From Acridotheres tristis (Eukaryota > Chordata > Aves > Passeriformes > Sturnidae), in contig CM072892.1 in NCBI GenBank assembly GCA_037013685.1, positions 3,100,001 to 3,164,000 on the forward strand: 64,000 nucleotides of DNA, given 5' to 3'. Within the stretch, counting starts at the first letter, position 1; every line of letters begins with the position of its first letter. The notes beneath the pieces were generated by a model that saw only the letters and a program-made list of their open reading frames with translations, was not told where the DNA came from and ran no database searches. Positions 1-13,662 of the stretch are shown here, in pieces. The translations under genes were made by a program, and so were the position numbers.

Positions 1-3000
1 TGCTAACCTACTCCTATTACCCTTCTGCTTCTATGATACCTTAAAGGCAAAGAAATCACCACACAGGCATAAAAGAAATTTAAAAAAAAAAAAAAAATGG
101 AAAGTTCCTCATCCGTAATAAAACTTAGATTCCAAAACGAGCTGCACAGAAGCAGCCTCCAGGCTCTCCTGACTCCACTGGAGTCACTGGGGAGCACATG
201 GCCTTGCCTACAGAAGGATCATGGCAGATTTGAGCATATGAGCTGAGGGGGCTGATCCTGCTAACACTTCATACCAGGCAGAGAGCCAGGTGCACAGAGA
301 TAATCAAACCAAATCCTAATTAAGTGTCTGAATTCCCAGGGAAATCCATGCATAGTGAGATGCCTAAATATGATCGTGGATGTCAATCAAGCTGCTAATC
401 ACGGTAAATACATCACTGATTTCCAGAGCAGATGATGGCAATTGTCATTTCATTTTAACTCATCTGGTTTTCTTGAATGTGACAGAAGCAAATTCTGAGG
501 ATGACTGCACTATTACTAGTTGCATTTTCCTAAAGGAAAATAATAACTTTTATACCTAAAGATGAACCTGAGTTTTGGCAACACAGGGAGAAAAATAGCA
601 CATCACTAGAAAATGTTACAGAATATATACCATAAAGCTTTGTAAGAGAGCTGTAAGATCTTATAGAGATTTATATAGTTTGAAACACAATGACTTCTAA
701 GCTTTTTCCCACATTACCATAGAAGTTAGCTGATAAAAATATTTCGTGAATAAACCAAAATAAAAACATTCTGATCTCACCCAAAAGGCATGCTCAGCTT
801 GTCACAGGAAATAAGAATCCTGCACCTATTAGATCATATCTTTGCTACCCACCCAGAGCAAATGATTGATATAACAGACATGTTGAATCAAGATGTTAGA
901 TCATTCTTTTCCTTCTCCACACACTCACTTGCAGCCAACAGATTTTTTTTCCCCCAGAATATCTGTGATTCCTTAGATTCTTTGAGGCTATTCCCTTAAT
1001 AATTGGAGGAGCTGGCTGAGCAAAAACCTGCAGCTCAGTGCTGGGTCAGAGGGATCCTGTCTGTGCTGCTGCAATCAAACCTGCCCAGCTTGAAGAAGCA
1101 TAAAACAGTGGAGTGGGCAGAAAAGGCAAAAGTGGGGCCAGGAGGGAAAACAGGCATGTCCCTGGTATTTCTTTAACAGATTAGGGCCTGATCCAGGTCC
1201 CACTGAAGGCACTGACACAATTCCTACCAGGTTCAACAGAAGTGGTCTTGAAGAGAATGTTTTCTTGCCAAATATCTGAGTAATAGGCTGAGTTCTGTAG
1301 GTGTCCAGGGCAAAGAAAGTAATCCTTCCTCACCTGCACAGCTCTTCAGGGAAGCAGAACCTCTTCAAAAGAGCAGAACCTTCACGAGGTGGGATCCTGT
1401 TGGCAGGATCCATTGGTTCCTCCTGCTCCCTGGTGTCACCTTCCTTCTCTCTGCATATCAGAATTACAGCTGGGATTGTCAGTCGTGGGACACATCTCTA
1501 AAGAAAGCAGCCGTTCTGTTTTCTATTTGTATGAGCTTTTGCTCTTCAAGCCTGGAGACAAGTAAGAATAATGCAGAATAATGACTAGAAAGCTACTTAT
1601 CTCTGAATTTTGGGATATAACACAGAGCATGTGGGTGTTTTGAGCTCATCTTGATAACACAGCTGCTAATTGGACATTTTGCACTAAGAAACATGTCAAA
1701 AGTCAGGGGAAAAACTTTATTATTTTATTAAATTACTTGGGACACAGTAATGGAGCTTGACATCTTCCAAAATACAGAATTGTTTCCTGTTGCTTGTGTT
1801 CCTTCGTATCTTAAGGGAAGAAATGAGATTTTATTGAGTAGAAGTGTAATGGGAATGACACCTTTGAGGAAAGAAGTACTCACATCATTAGCACCAGGAA
1901 ACGTGGTACATTAAGAATGTAGGAAGAAATTTCTTAATAGTGTAAAAGAGAGGGTTTAGTAGTTTGGATTATCCCAAGAGATGTTTGTTTCTCACAAGAC
2001 TGCAGCAAATTCTTTTCCTCTTTCAACTCCCACAGCAGCATACCTTTGGGAAACACCTACTTCTCCTCCAGTAACTTTCTCCTGCCTCTAATGCATTCTT
2101 ACTCTCAGTCCAAGGAGCTTGCTCTTCCTCTAAAGGGATTGTTTCAGAATAAATCCTATATTTTTTAGGACATAGTATGGATGAAAATGAAGGAAATAAT
2201 AGAAGAGCAGAAACAAAGGCAATGCTGTTTCCTATGAATATATACTGGCTGTATATTCAGGATTTATTATCAATAACATTTACTCCTGACAGATTCCTGA
2301 CATCAGTCCATGTACTGCCCTCCTATTGCACCTTAACTCAAAAGGTGTTACACAAGTGGCACTCACCTGTATTTATGCAAGTATTTATGATTTAAACTGG
2401 ACTTGTGTGGATGAAGAGATGGATGGACACATGAATCGTGAAAAGCTGTGAGCATTCACTGTAATTTTGACAAACTGGATGGTAAAGATACGTTTTTAAG
2501 ACAGAAAAACATTTGATTCAGAGATGATACATAGAGTCAAGCTCTAACTAAAAATACTTTGCTCTCAGGATGCTACTTGTTATCTTCCCTGTCAGTGGCA
2601 AAACCCCAGATCTACAGACTCTGGGCAGGTCTTATAAGCAAACTATTCTGAGAAAACAAATCTTTAAAACAATATATGCAACACAGCTGCTTAGCAGTTC
2701 CCCAGGGCTTACTGGTGCTCACTGCCAGCTCTCAGCTCTTTTGGCTTGGAGCAGGGAGGGCCAAATTCTTTAAATTACCTTAGAGTATGTAGGTCTCTCT
2801 GCCCTCCATGCTGTCACCCTGGTGGCTCTGACAAGTCTCCTGCTGCCACATTCTTGTTCTCAGGAAGATCTGTTAACATTTTTGGCTCCTTTTGATCTCT
2901 GGACCCTTCTCCTGACTCTTTTCACAGCCTCCTGAAAATGGGATTCTTGCAGTCAATAATTTGCTTATTGTCTCTCTAGTGTAAACTTAAATGTTTTTCA

Positions 3001-4524
3001 TCTTGGAAATTATTTCCTCATGTGTGGGTTGGGGTTTTTTTGTTGTTGTAGTTTGTTTTTGGTTTTGTTTTTTTTTTCACAATTCGTATTGGATTAATGT
3101 GATCTGGGATTTAATAATCATTCTACCCCCTGAAATGAACACCAGCACCTGCCCACTGCTCAGGAACTATCCGTGTTCTGGGATTTATATCTGGTAACAC
3201 CTTTTCTTTATTCTGTTTGATCAGTTTAGGTATATGGAGATGCTGCAGCTGACAGTGGATTTAACATGTGAAGCCACACTTCAGGATGTGATAGAGGACA
3301 CGGAGTCCCACTGGGCCTGGAAGGGTTCCTTCCTTCAGACCCTGGTGCAGGACAGAAGCCTAAACAAACCATCAAGCACAGTAAGAAAATACTTCTCAGC
3401 CTATTATATTCCCCCCAGCACCACCACCCCTCCAATCGGTTAAAATAGCAGTTTTCTGTACCACAAAAGACTGTAATTTATAAGGAATTCTAAGCACTTG
3501 GAAAGCACAAGGGGACACTGAGAGTGGGGAGGTCCTACCCCATAGACACTCCATCCCTTTCAAACCATGGGAATACAGCTGCCTCCCTCCACATGAAATG
3601 CAGCTTTATGAGATGAATTCTGTTCTCAGCCTGAAGAAAAATAAAAAAAAAAGATGTTTCCAAAAGTGCACAGCTCTCCCTTAGCCCAGAATCCTTCTTT
3701 TAAAACAATGAAGCCTTGTGCAGATTGCACACAAAGGAGGAACATGGAAGATAAGTTTACTCTTGCTCCACAAGGAAATCTGATTATGTTCCAGTGTTCA
3801 GCTTTTTGGGAATGTCTCAGCTCTGGGGACATTAGACCCCAAGTGGCACCTACTGTCACCTCCACCCCTAAGTGGCACTGAAGGAAGACTAAAGACTAAG
3901 CTGGGCTGAATGTCCAGTTTAAGAGCACAAGGAGCTCTGGACTAGAGCCCATTCCTCCAGCTTCTGATGGTTTCCACTTGTTTCATGGTTAGAAAAGCAA
4001 AAATACCAAAAGAATTGATGATGTCTGCTATTACTCATTGGACCTCTCCTTCAGAAGGAAAGAAAAATGGCCTGGTTACCTCAGACACAGGTGAAATCAG
4101 TGCATCACAGGATATTTGAGGTGTCATGAGCTGGGCAGGTCAGGTGGGACCAGCTCAGTGTCTCAGGCAACCCCTGAAGAGGAGATGACCCAAAATAGGG
4201 TTAATTGCAGCAGCTGACAGAGATGATATGTTACACGTGATAAATAGAATTCAGGTACTTAACACTTGGGGTCATTAAAATCAGAAGATATATTTCAGGG
4301 GAAAAGGAATCTTTTTTGTGTTCCAGCCAAATTCCAACACATTCAGGCTCTGCTGTCCTGGGAACAGGGAGCCAGGTGGGACCTGCACCACTCTGGGAGC
4401 TTCACCTTCAGCTCTTTTGAGGCTCATGGGAAAATACTGCTGCCAGAAGTAACTCCAAAGAAGATGTATCTCCACTTCTGAAACCAACCCAGGGATAACA
4501 TGAGGTGAGGCTTGTGGGCTGTGA
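1..4524. other. Intergenic, no gene seen
   Basis: AT-rich single-copy-looking DNA with only short open frames that lack family resemblance. About 300-520 has several homeodomain-type cores (cctaattaag, gctaatcac, caattgtcattt) and looks enhancer-like by composition only. Small poly-A and poly-T runs occur at about 80-97 and 3034-3080. Confidence 0.6.
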
Positions 4525-4642
4525 TCACAGAATCCCAGAATGGTTGGGGTTGGAAGGGACCTTAGGGATCATCCAGTTCTAATCCCATTGCCAGGAGCAG
4601 GGCCACCTTCCACTAGACCAGCTTACTTGATGCTTGGCCTTT
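4525..4642 (-). mobile_element. CR1 fragment (3' end)
   Basis: Starts atcacagaatcccagaatgg, then ttggaagggacctta: the reversed CR1 3' end, decaying after about 115 bp. Confidence 0.85.
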
Positions 4643-5409
4643 TGGAAAGCAGTCAGATTTTTGGGTTTACTTCATCCTCGACTTTTTGGAACACAGGAGA
4701 CAATTTTCTGTGGCCAGTTCTGCTGGAAGGAAAGAATCCATCACATCTCAGTATTCCTTATGTGCTCCCTGGCACTCCCCTGACCTTGATGCGATTCCCT
4801 CAGGCTGCAGGAATGTTTTTGCTACACCTGACCAAAGAAAAAAGATTATTTTCTTACAGATTTGTGAGTTGATTCAGCTTTTACTATGCAGTCAGGCAAG
4901 TAGAGGAGCAGCTGCAACAGAGGAAATCGATCTACATGGTTGAGAAGAAGAGTGAGGAAGAGGAGTGAGAATGTCCCTGTCCCCTGAAATCAGGTGCTGG
5001 ACCGTTTCAGTTTTATCAGGCAAGTTCCCTGTGGTTTCTCTAAAGTGAGAGAATGTGGCCCGTTGCATTATGACCTGAAGAAGCATCTAGAGGAATCATT
5101 TTCCCTGAGAGGAGAGAGTAAGCCTGGTACAGCAATATTCCCGACTTAAGATTGTACTTAAATGCTTTGCCAAATAAGGAGAGAATTAAAGCATCTGCAT
5201 TAGCTGAGGTAAATACAGCCCGTGGTATCTGTGCCTTGATTCACTCTTGCCAAGAGGTCACTTTAGCTGGACCCAGAGGGAGGGCTGCTTTATACATCTC
5301 TCTCCAAACAAAAATCCTACTTTTCCCTTGAATACTTGCTTTTTTGCTCTTCTGACCAGGCACACCTGTTTTCTCTACTAACTCAAATCCTTGCAGCCAC
5401 GTGTGCCCA

Positions 5410-5435
5410 GGGGATGGGGGGGGCAGGGTGGGGGG
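5410..5435 (+). other. G-quadruplex-type motif
   Basis: Four G runs (4, 8, 3 and 6) separated by at, ca and t satisfy the canonical G3N1-7 pattern. Confidence 0.7.
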
Positions 5436-7028
5436 AAGTGTAATAAATAGCAGAAGCAAATAATTTACCCAGTAAAGAGCATTCCATGCTTTCTGTATGC
5501 AAATTCTGCATAAAAATTCTACATATATGGTGCAAAAGTGCTCTGAACTGAACTCTAAAAATGTTTAATGCAAACACAGCTGTTATCAAGTGTTGTTCTT
5601 TCCAAGAGTCCATTCAGTTTGATGGTTATCACTATGCCAACAGCATTCCCAGTACAAATCTCTCTTCCTGAAACTTCAACAACTGCTTTACAGACAAGAA
5701 AAGTTCATTTCACCCTGAACTTGATTCCCTGGATCACTCCTAAATGTGTGATTCTCCCTTTTAATGGTACTGAGCCTAGATACTGACATTGAACTAATTT
5801 AGGTTCTTAAGAATAATTTTAATTAACATCTTTTATAACATCCCTGTTCAGCAAAATACTGCAGTGCCTTTGAGTAAATGGTCAAAGCTCACTGGTTTCA
5901 GGAGAGATAAGGTATATTGTTTAAACCACATCATCTGGCAAAATTCGCTGAACTGTTTTGAATTGGAGTAACACCTTTTTTAAATATCAGGTTTGAGAAC
6001 TGAAGTGAATTAGAGAATTCTGAAAAATCTGCTATTCTAGTTGACTGGTTAATTTGCTATTTATATTACCTTTCAGGAAAGGAGTCTTTTTTTATCCAGC
6101 TACAGAGGAATTCTTTTAAGGATCAAAAATCTTTTAAATTTATAATTCTACAAAACTAAAGGGGACAGCACTTCCTTCAAGGGCTGATCATTGGATCTAG
6201 CTGTGCATTGTGTTCTTGAAAAAACACCTAAAATAACTCAGCAGCTGGCAGTTTCAAATGCCACAGGAATGGGAAGGTCAGCTCCCCAGCCGAGGACTAT
6301 TTAACTCAAATCAGGGCCTGGATTGTTGATTATAGAATATGGTTTAATATTAAATGCACGTGCGTGATTTAAAAAAAATCAGAGCAGGAACATTCTCCTT
6401 CATTTCACAAGGGAAATGGGAGCTTTTTGCTCCTTTGCATCCCTGTTCCTGTGCCTCCATGGAATCAATTCCCGTGGGGGAAGCAGGGGGTGGCAGCTTT
6501 GTCCGGGCTGCCTCTCTTCATCCCTTTCAGATGGGTGGATCTTTCAGGATCATCCTTCCCAGCACACCGACCAGCTCTGCAGAGCTAATGAGGTGGAGCA
6601 GGTCATCTGCACACAAACAAGGAACGGGGACAGATCTCCTGCCACTCAGAGGCAAGGACAAGCATAAGCTGCAAAGTTTATTCCTTAATTTAAGCATTAG
6701 TCGCGTCTGTAGTATCAAGTCACGAGAACGTATCAGTATTGTTGTTGCAAACCCCAATCTTACAGCTCAAACTCCATTTTAGAGTGAAGCAAACACTCCC
6801 TACACCACTTCAAACCACTCAGGACAGCCTCTTGCTCCAGCTCCTCCTCTCCCCCTCATTAGCTCACCGAGCAGCAGCATCGAGGCAAGTGGGGGGTTAC
6901 TGATGTGTTGTAATTAGTGATAGTCTGTCACTGGGAAAAGCAGAGTCTCCAATTAACGGAGGGCAGTCCCTTTCCTCCCTCACTGCTTCCTTTGCTCAGG
7001 GAAAAGGTGGAGTTATAGATGGGAAAAT

Positions 7029-7071
7029 CCAATAAAAAAAACCCAATGGGCATTTGCATCTCTGTGATTGG
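7029..7071. promoter_or_regulatory. CCAAT/octamer motif cluster
   Basis: CCAAT at 7029 and 7043, ATTTGCAT at 7052 and ATTGG at 7067 within 43 bp. The spacing is promoter-like, but no transcript is evident. Confidence 0.35.
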
Positions 7072-8091
7072 CAGTAATTTAAACAGGTTTGGCTGGGCAC
7101 AGGAAGCGCTTTGAGAAAAGCAGGAAACAAAGGAACTGAAGCAAAGTTATCAACCCCTGACTCCCGATGGTGAACAGTGAGTGATAAAACCAGACAGTCC
7201 CAGCTGAGGGGTCCTGGTGAGACTTGGCAGTTCCATCGTGTCCCTGCAGCAGCATCACATTTGGAGAGTGTGCAAAGCTCACCCTCGGGGTCTTCTGGGG
7301 TTGTGTGATTGCTTTTAGGATTCTTGAGCAGCTGGCATCAAGAAAAAGGATGTGCTGTAGGTTCTGACTGTGATTTCTTAAGCTTATTTGCAACCCTTTG
7401 CCAGGGGATGGTACTGAGGGAGTACAGAGTCTGAAAGGCAAGGGGCTGGCCATGGAATTTCTGAGAATATTCCCAGAGTTGAGCTCGAGTCTTTGCTTTG
7501 CAGTTTCCCATCAGCAACACAGATGGACAGAGGATCATCGACTTAATGCTACTATACTGCATGTCCAAATCTTGATTTCTCCTTCAAGAGAGACATAGTT
7601 TTGCCTTTGTGAAGTACAAAGTAACAGCTCAGGTGGAGGAGAAAATTTGGTGGCTGAGAAAAGCATCTTTCCTCAACTGATAGGTCCAAATCACTGCACA
7701 GGGCCCCCTGCACTCTCTCCCAGAGGAATCACATAAAAAGCATAGGCAAAGTAACAAAAGTTGACTGAAAACATGTCAGAGCAAGGAGGAAGCCCAAAAC
7801 CTTTATCCTTGGGTTTATTTAATTTTACCTGACACTGTAGACATATGATGAAATTGTCTTACAAGAGTGACCTGGAGGAACTGCTTGAGAATTGGCTCAA
7901 ACCAGAAAGACTTCAGGGGTCAGAGACATAACCCTAAATATCTCAGTCCTGCCTGAGAACCCCATAAAGGAGACTGATTAGGATGATCTGCATGAGACAA
8001 AAGACAGAAAATAAGAAAATCAGTAGTTTGTATGAAGGGAACATAGCATTACAAAGAACATGTAAGATTCCAAGTCCAGGAAGAACTATGG

Positions 8092-8146
8092 CATTCCAAA
8101 ATCATTAAGGTCGGTAAAGACCCCTAACATCATCAAGTCCAGCTGT
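8092..8146 (-). mobile_element. Old CR1-like relic
   Basis: Contains aaatcattaaggtcggtaaa followed by gacccctaacatcatcaagtcc, a diverged version of the reversed 3' end of another CR1 subfamily. Short, so uncertain. Confidence 0.5.
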
Positions 8147-10396
8147 ACTTCTTTGAGTAGAATCCACAGTGACATCCATGATATTACACCAGGCACCATC
8201 CCAGAGCTCCTGACAGATTGCAGAAAAGAGTTTATAAAGGAGCTCTCAGAAAACTCCCCGAGCAAGGCCAAGGACAGTAAGTGAAAGTTTAGCTCATTAA
8301 AGAAGCAGTGAAGGAGGGGAAAACTGGTTTCGTTGCGCAGTGCAACAACTTTTACAAAGAACAGGGTTTTTAGTTTCACACAGAGGGTTAACGACCTCCT
8401 GGAAGATGGGCTGAGAATCTCTTACCAAACTGAGTAAATGGAGGTTGAGAATGGGATAATCATGATACTGTGGAGTGAGAAGTGGGGAGGAGCAGAACTG
8501 CCTCTTTCAACAGCAGGGCAAGATGTTAGGTCAGCTCAACTGTATCATGTAACTTTACCCGTGGCTTTCCTAAAAGGAGAGGGAAAAAATCAGAATTTAG
8601 GTGGTCTGGATTACTCTCTAGAGATTTCTCCCTGCATTATAAAAGAAACCAAATGTTGCTTGTAGCTTAACCCTAGCAAAAAGCGAGTAATTATTAATGG
8701 TTTTGCTTTCTCCAAGCTGCCTCACTGCACAGTCTGATGGCAACTAAAGCCTGTGGGAAGACAGGAGAAGGAGAAGCAGAGGTGAGTGTGATGCTGAGGC
8801 AGTTCTGGCTTAGAGAAACTAAAACTGTTTAGACACACAGTCTGATTTAATCTGGCTCATTTTTGGTGAGCTGAAGAAGGAATCTTTACGTGCCAGTGGT
8901 AAAGAATAGCTGAGGTAATGATATTTTAAACTGGCACAGAGACCTAGAAGACAATGTCTAAAGGCATTTTAAAGTGCTGTGGTTTGAGCTAATAAGTTTA
9001 AAAGTCTCTAAGTTTTAATAGTAAAAGTAGTAAAAAAAGATGTAAGAAACCTTCTTTTCTTTCCTTCACTCCCTGAAGAAGAAGAGATCGTACAGTTGAA
9101 ACTTAGAGATAAGTCACTTAACAAGTGATTACATCTCCTTCGGCAAAGAAAGGAGGAACCAGAGAGTATTTGGGTTTTTGCAGACACTTACCTGTTAGGT
9201 TGTCAGAGATTGTACAGAAGCACACAAGCCTGAATGCTTCTAAAGGTCTAAGGGAGCAGTAATGTGCATCCAGTTGTCATCAGGGTGTGAGAAAAGCTGC
9301 TTTCAAGCCTCTCTCTGCACTGGATAGCAGGAAAAACTGTATCACCATGGATGGCTGACTTGGTCATTTTAATATATATTGAAATATAACATGTAGGTTT
9401 TTCCAGCAGGATGGGAGAGAGTCTGGGAAAGCAGTAAGGCTTCAAGGGGAAGTAGACAGACACAAATCTCTGAGATGCTATGGCAAAAAAAACAATAATT
9501 CATTTGATCATAAGACATCTATGAAATAAAAAAAATGCAACACTACCTCTGTACACATCTATTAGACATCTATTAGAGCAGCTGCTTTGTTCTGATGCTC
9601 GTGCTTTGAAGAAGGTTGAATATTCCTCAAGTATTCAAAGAAGGGCTCCAAAAAATATTCAGATCTTGAAAAACGAAGCTCATAGTAAGAGCCTTAAGGG
9701 GTTCAGTCTGTTGAACTTAATGCATGAAGAAGTGGCCTGAGAGCCAGGAACTTCTTGATCTAATGGAACTATAACAAAATCCAGTGGCTGCATGGAGACA
9801 GATGAATTCAACTCTAAAACAAAAAGTAATTTCCTTGTAGTAAGCATTATTAAATATTGGAACACATTAGTACAGAATTTGGCTGACTTTGTTCTTCTTA
9901 GCCTTTAAGAAAGACCAGATACTGTTGTAATTCAACACTTTAATCCAGCTTCCCAAAAAACATTCCATGGCCTACAGAAACGGGGGTTGGAAAGAGATGA
10001 TCAGTGGGGTGGTCCCTCCTGCCCAGAGAGCACATGTACAGGTAGCAGGTACTTCTTTAGAAAAATAAACAAAGACCTGCTTTAAAAGACAGAGTGTAAA
10101 CTGATCTGACTGATGTGGTCTGATGCAGCAGACTTGGCTTTATTGGATTAACTGGCAAACTTTATCAGCTTCCCAAGAGTCCCAGGAAAACATTAGAGTG
10201 CACACCCATTCAAAATCATTGCTTAAAAAGGACTGAATATAAGCAACAGCAAAAAAGGTGGATCCAAAGAGCAGAGTGGTTAACCTGTGTGTATAATAGT
10301 CAAATACCTGGTTTATGTATTTATATTCACAGCTGTGAAGTCAATATGAATCAGTTGGTAAAACTCTGCTGCTCCTGTGTAAACGAACAACCACAC
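8147..10396. other. Intergenic, no gene seen
   Basis: Nothing gene-like. An 11-bp direct repeat (acatctattag, twice in tandem) occurs at 9555-9576. Confidence 0.6.
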
Positions 10397-10496
10397 AATC
10401 ATATAAACCCAGAATGGTTTGGATTGGAAAGGACTTTAAAATCCATCTAGTTCCAATCCCCTGCCATGGGCAGGGACACCTCCCAACACCTTGAGT
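10397..10496 (-). mobile_element. CR1 fragment (3' end)
   Basis: Reversed CR1 end: cccagaatggtttggattgg, then the ccctgccatgggcaggg block, about 100 bp. Confidence 0.85.
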
Positions 10497-13301
10497 TAAG
10501 CAGCAAAGAGCAGAATTAAAATGTAAATAAAACTTGCCTGTGCTTCAATAACCAATCATTTACACCACTTTCAATCTGTGATTAATAGACAATTTTTAAG
10601 GAGTCAGCAGAATAACTAAAAAAGACCCTATTTTCCTTGTTCTTAAACTTACTGTGCAGGAGCCTACACTTCTTTTGGGAGACTTGTCAGAGGCTCTGAG
10701 CTGAAATGTTTGGAGACACCTAGCTTCAATTTTCAGAAACTAACAAATGCATTTGAATGCCTTAATTTTAATATAATTCTTGTGATTTTTTTTTAGGAGA
10801 CAGACAGTGGAAATCTTTAAAGTTTCCTGAAAACCAAAGTCCTCTGAAGAAGCTTAAAATCAAAAATTTTAAAAATTAGGGGGGAAAAGCAGTTACTTTT
10901 TTCTTCCTTTGTTTTTCCCCAGATCTGAGAATAAATCGGAAAATTTCATATTGTATTTGACACGTAAATTCTTTGAGAATGACCCAAAAAGCAAGGTGCA
11001 AAACACTCTGAGCTATTCTCCAAAGAGGCAGGTTTGAAGACTCCTGCATGCACAACACCCCATGTGGACTCCCAGCCTGCAGTACAGCTCCTAAAAGTAG
11101 ATTTTGATGGGTCAAAGCAATTTTATTGAATTAGCCCTTTATTGTTTACATTAAATCCAAGTGAGCTCAGAAATACTGACTTATCCTTCTGAAAGGCTGG
11201 ATTATACCGCGTGGCTCGGATGCAAAAAAAGATTAGGGTTTTTATACTAATTACTTCCAGCATGAGGAGTGCATGGACAAGAAGAGTGCTGATTTTGGAG
11301 ACACTCTGCTGGGCAGCTCAGAAATATTTGTCAGATTTTTTTGTTGGGTTTGTCATATTTCTTGCCACGAGTTCAAATGATTGTTGCTCCATAATGAAAT
11401 TTGGAGTGCCACACTAAACTTTGTATAGGAGAATTGCCATGTGTGGGGACAGAGGGAAGTAACAGCCCTTGTCCTCTTGTTCCTGGTTGTTTTATCTCCC
11501 ACTGTCAATGGTGTTGTGAAGTGCAGTGTGGCATCACTTTCTTCCACTCTACATCACCCTTGGAGAAAGTAAGAGACTAGAAAAAGATTATCTCATTATT
11601 ACTAAGTAGGTTTTCATTCATTTATACTTAATCATATAAGTAATCCTGCAGGAAGCAAAGATTCCCAGACTACAAAACCCGAGGTGTTTTCAGCAGTTTG
11701 GAAAATCCGAGTGGGATACAGATGTGAATATTTTGGAAACTTGACGTGTCAGATCAGTGTCATGGCTGTAAATCACCAGTGCTTCAGTCAGACAGGAGCA
11801 GACACAGCATGTGCAAGACACTCTCACATGTGTGTCCTTCCCTAAACAAACCCTCATATTCCAAACGGGCACCTGTGCAGAACAAACTCAACTCTGGGCA
11901 GCTTTCATGGCCAACAATGGAAATTCTTCACAGGGAAATCAGAACTATCAGGGAATTCCATAATTTGTATGGGCAAAACAGATGGCCCAGAGGTGCCCAC
12001 AGCTTTCACTGAATGACTTTGCACACAGTGACATCAGATCTTCTCACTACACAAATTACTCCTTGGGGCCTGGGCTCTGCTGGCATTTGTTTGAGTGATG
12101 ATACTCTGTGTAGTTTGTGAAACAGAACAAACAGGAGGCTTAAAGTGAGCCTAAAGATTTGTGAGCTGCTGATCCTACGGAAAGGACACCCTGTGCTGCT
12201 TTTACATCCAATACAACAAATATATTTTTTATGGTTGTTCTTAGATATTGAGCAAAACGTTTGTACCCAAACTCTAAAGTTACAGAAAGGAAATGCACGG
12301 ATCTTTCCACTCACGCAGCTGTGATGGGGAAGGTAAAGCTCACAAAAGGGTCTTGTTTTAAATCTTGCATTCAATAAACTGCTAGAAGAACAAAATGAAA
12401 ACAAGCTATTGTGTTAATCTCCAGATTAGCCCTCATAGTCTGTCAATTTAATACTGATTAGTAAACAATGTCCATAATTAAGCTGTTGTTGGAGACACAA
12501 ATGCCCCACGAGCCCGAACTAATGCGTAGTATTCAATCCTTTTACAAAGGATGGCAGATACAATTCCAGGAATGTTAATGCTGTCAAGTATCCATGATGT
12601 ACATAACAAAAGAGAAGGCAGAGAGTTGAGGTAATTAAGCTCACACTAGACCTTCCCTCCAACCTGTACGTGTTTATTGACTAAATGTTATTAGGTGCAG
12701 TAAATAAAATGCCACTGAGTCGTGGGACCAAAAATGGGATGAAGTTTATGGGGCCGTCAAACCCTGGATTCCCCTGGCATCAAAGCACACACATCCCCCT
12801 TGCTAAGGCCAGTGACATTAATGTGCATGACAGGGGTCCATGGGGCCGTGGTCCCCTAATTGTTTAGGAGACCTTTTAGTCTGGTTGCAGACTGCATGTC
12901 TTGGTATTTGTGGAGCTAATTGCACTAAAATCCGCCAGCACAGTGTTTGCAGTGATGGGTTAACTCATTTATCCTCAGGATAATACTCAGCTCTTTGTCA
13001 GCCTGGTCTCCCGCATTCCCTCCCGACCGTCAGCCCAGATGCGGGAGGAGGAAGCAGACTTCCAGCAGTGCTGCCCATGGAAACGCCCTGGCTGCACATG
13101 TGCGACAGCAGAAACATTTAAACAGGAAACAAAAGCGTTTTTTGGAGTGTTTCCATTATTGGTAACCTGTTCTGCCTTTCTCAGGACGGTCACAAAGCCC
13201 AGACTTGAGTTTAGACCCTGAGAAACTCCCACAGTTGGGACCAGCTGAGATGCTTGGCTGAGCTCCCCTTATTTTATCCTTCTCTACTGGATCTTGTGGA
13301 T
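10497..13301. other. Intergenic, with a candidate conserved noncoding block
   Basis: No gene. The part from about 12,420 to 12,960 is even in base composition and rich in homeodomain, FOX and POU-type cores. It lacks repeats, as developmental CNEs often do. Conservation cannot be tested here. Confidence 0.4.
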
Positions 13302-13368
13302 CTTGGGTTAGAAGAAGATGATCTTTAATATCCCTTCCAACCCAAATCATTCCATGACTCTGTGATTC
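13302..13368 (+). mobile_element. CR1 fragment (3' end)
   Basis: Reads atgatctttaatatcccttc, then caacccaaatcattcc, and ends with the 8-bp CR1 end motif repeat (gactctgtgattc). Confidence 0.8.
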
Positions 13369-13630
13369 AGTTTTGAATTAGCCCCGTGAAGCTCAGCCCA
13401 GACAGGGTAATGCTCTGGGTTCCCTGTAGCATTCTTTTTTTTTTTTTTTTTTCCCTGAAGAAAAGAATCAAGGTTGAAATAATTATAAGCCATTTTTTAT
13501 TTTGATCTGAATATTTTTACATGGGGACAAGAAGTCACTCTGTTTTTCCCGCACTTTCAGTGACAACAGAATGCAGAAAAATATTTTTTCTACTATGGAC
13601 TCTAATATTTACAAACTTCAGAGTGAAAGT

Positions 13631-13662
13631 AATGTCCAAAGGATATATTTCCTTTGGACATT
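13631..13662. repeat. Perfect inverted repeat (13-bp arms, 6-nt loop)
   Basis: Arms aatgtccaaagga and tcctttggacatt are exact reverse complements around tatatt. Confidence 0.95.

Larger units (their letters stand above)
4643..8091. other. Intergenic, no gene seen
   Basis: Unique-looking sequence. The G-quadruplex motif and the CCAAT/octamer cluster are the only structures picked out. A 142-codon frame at 6354-6782 has no recognisable domain. Confidence 0.6.
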
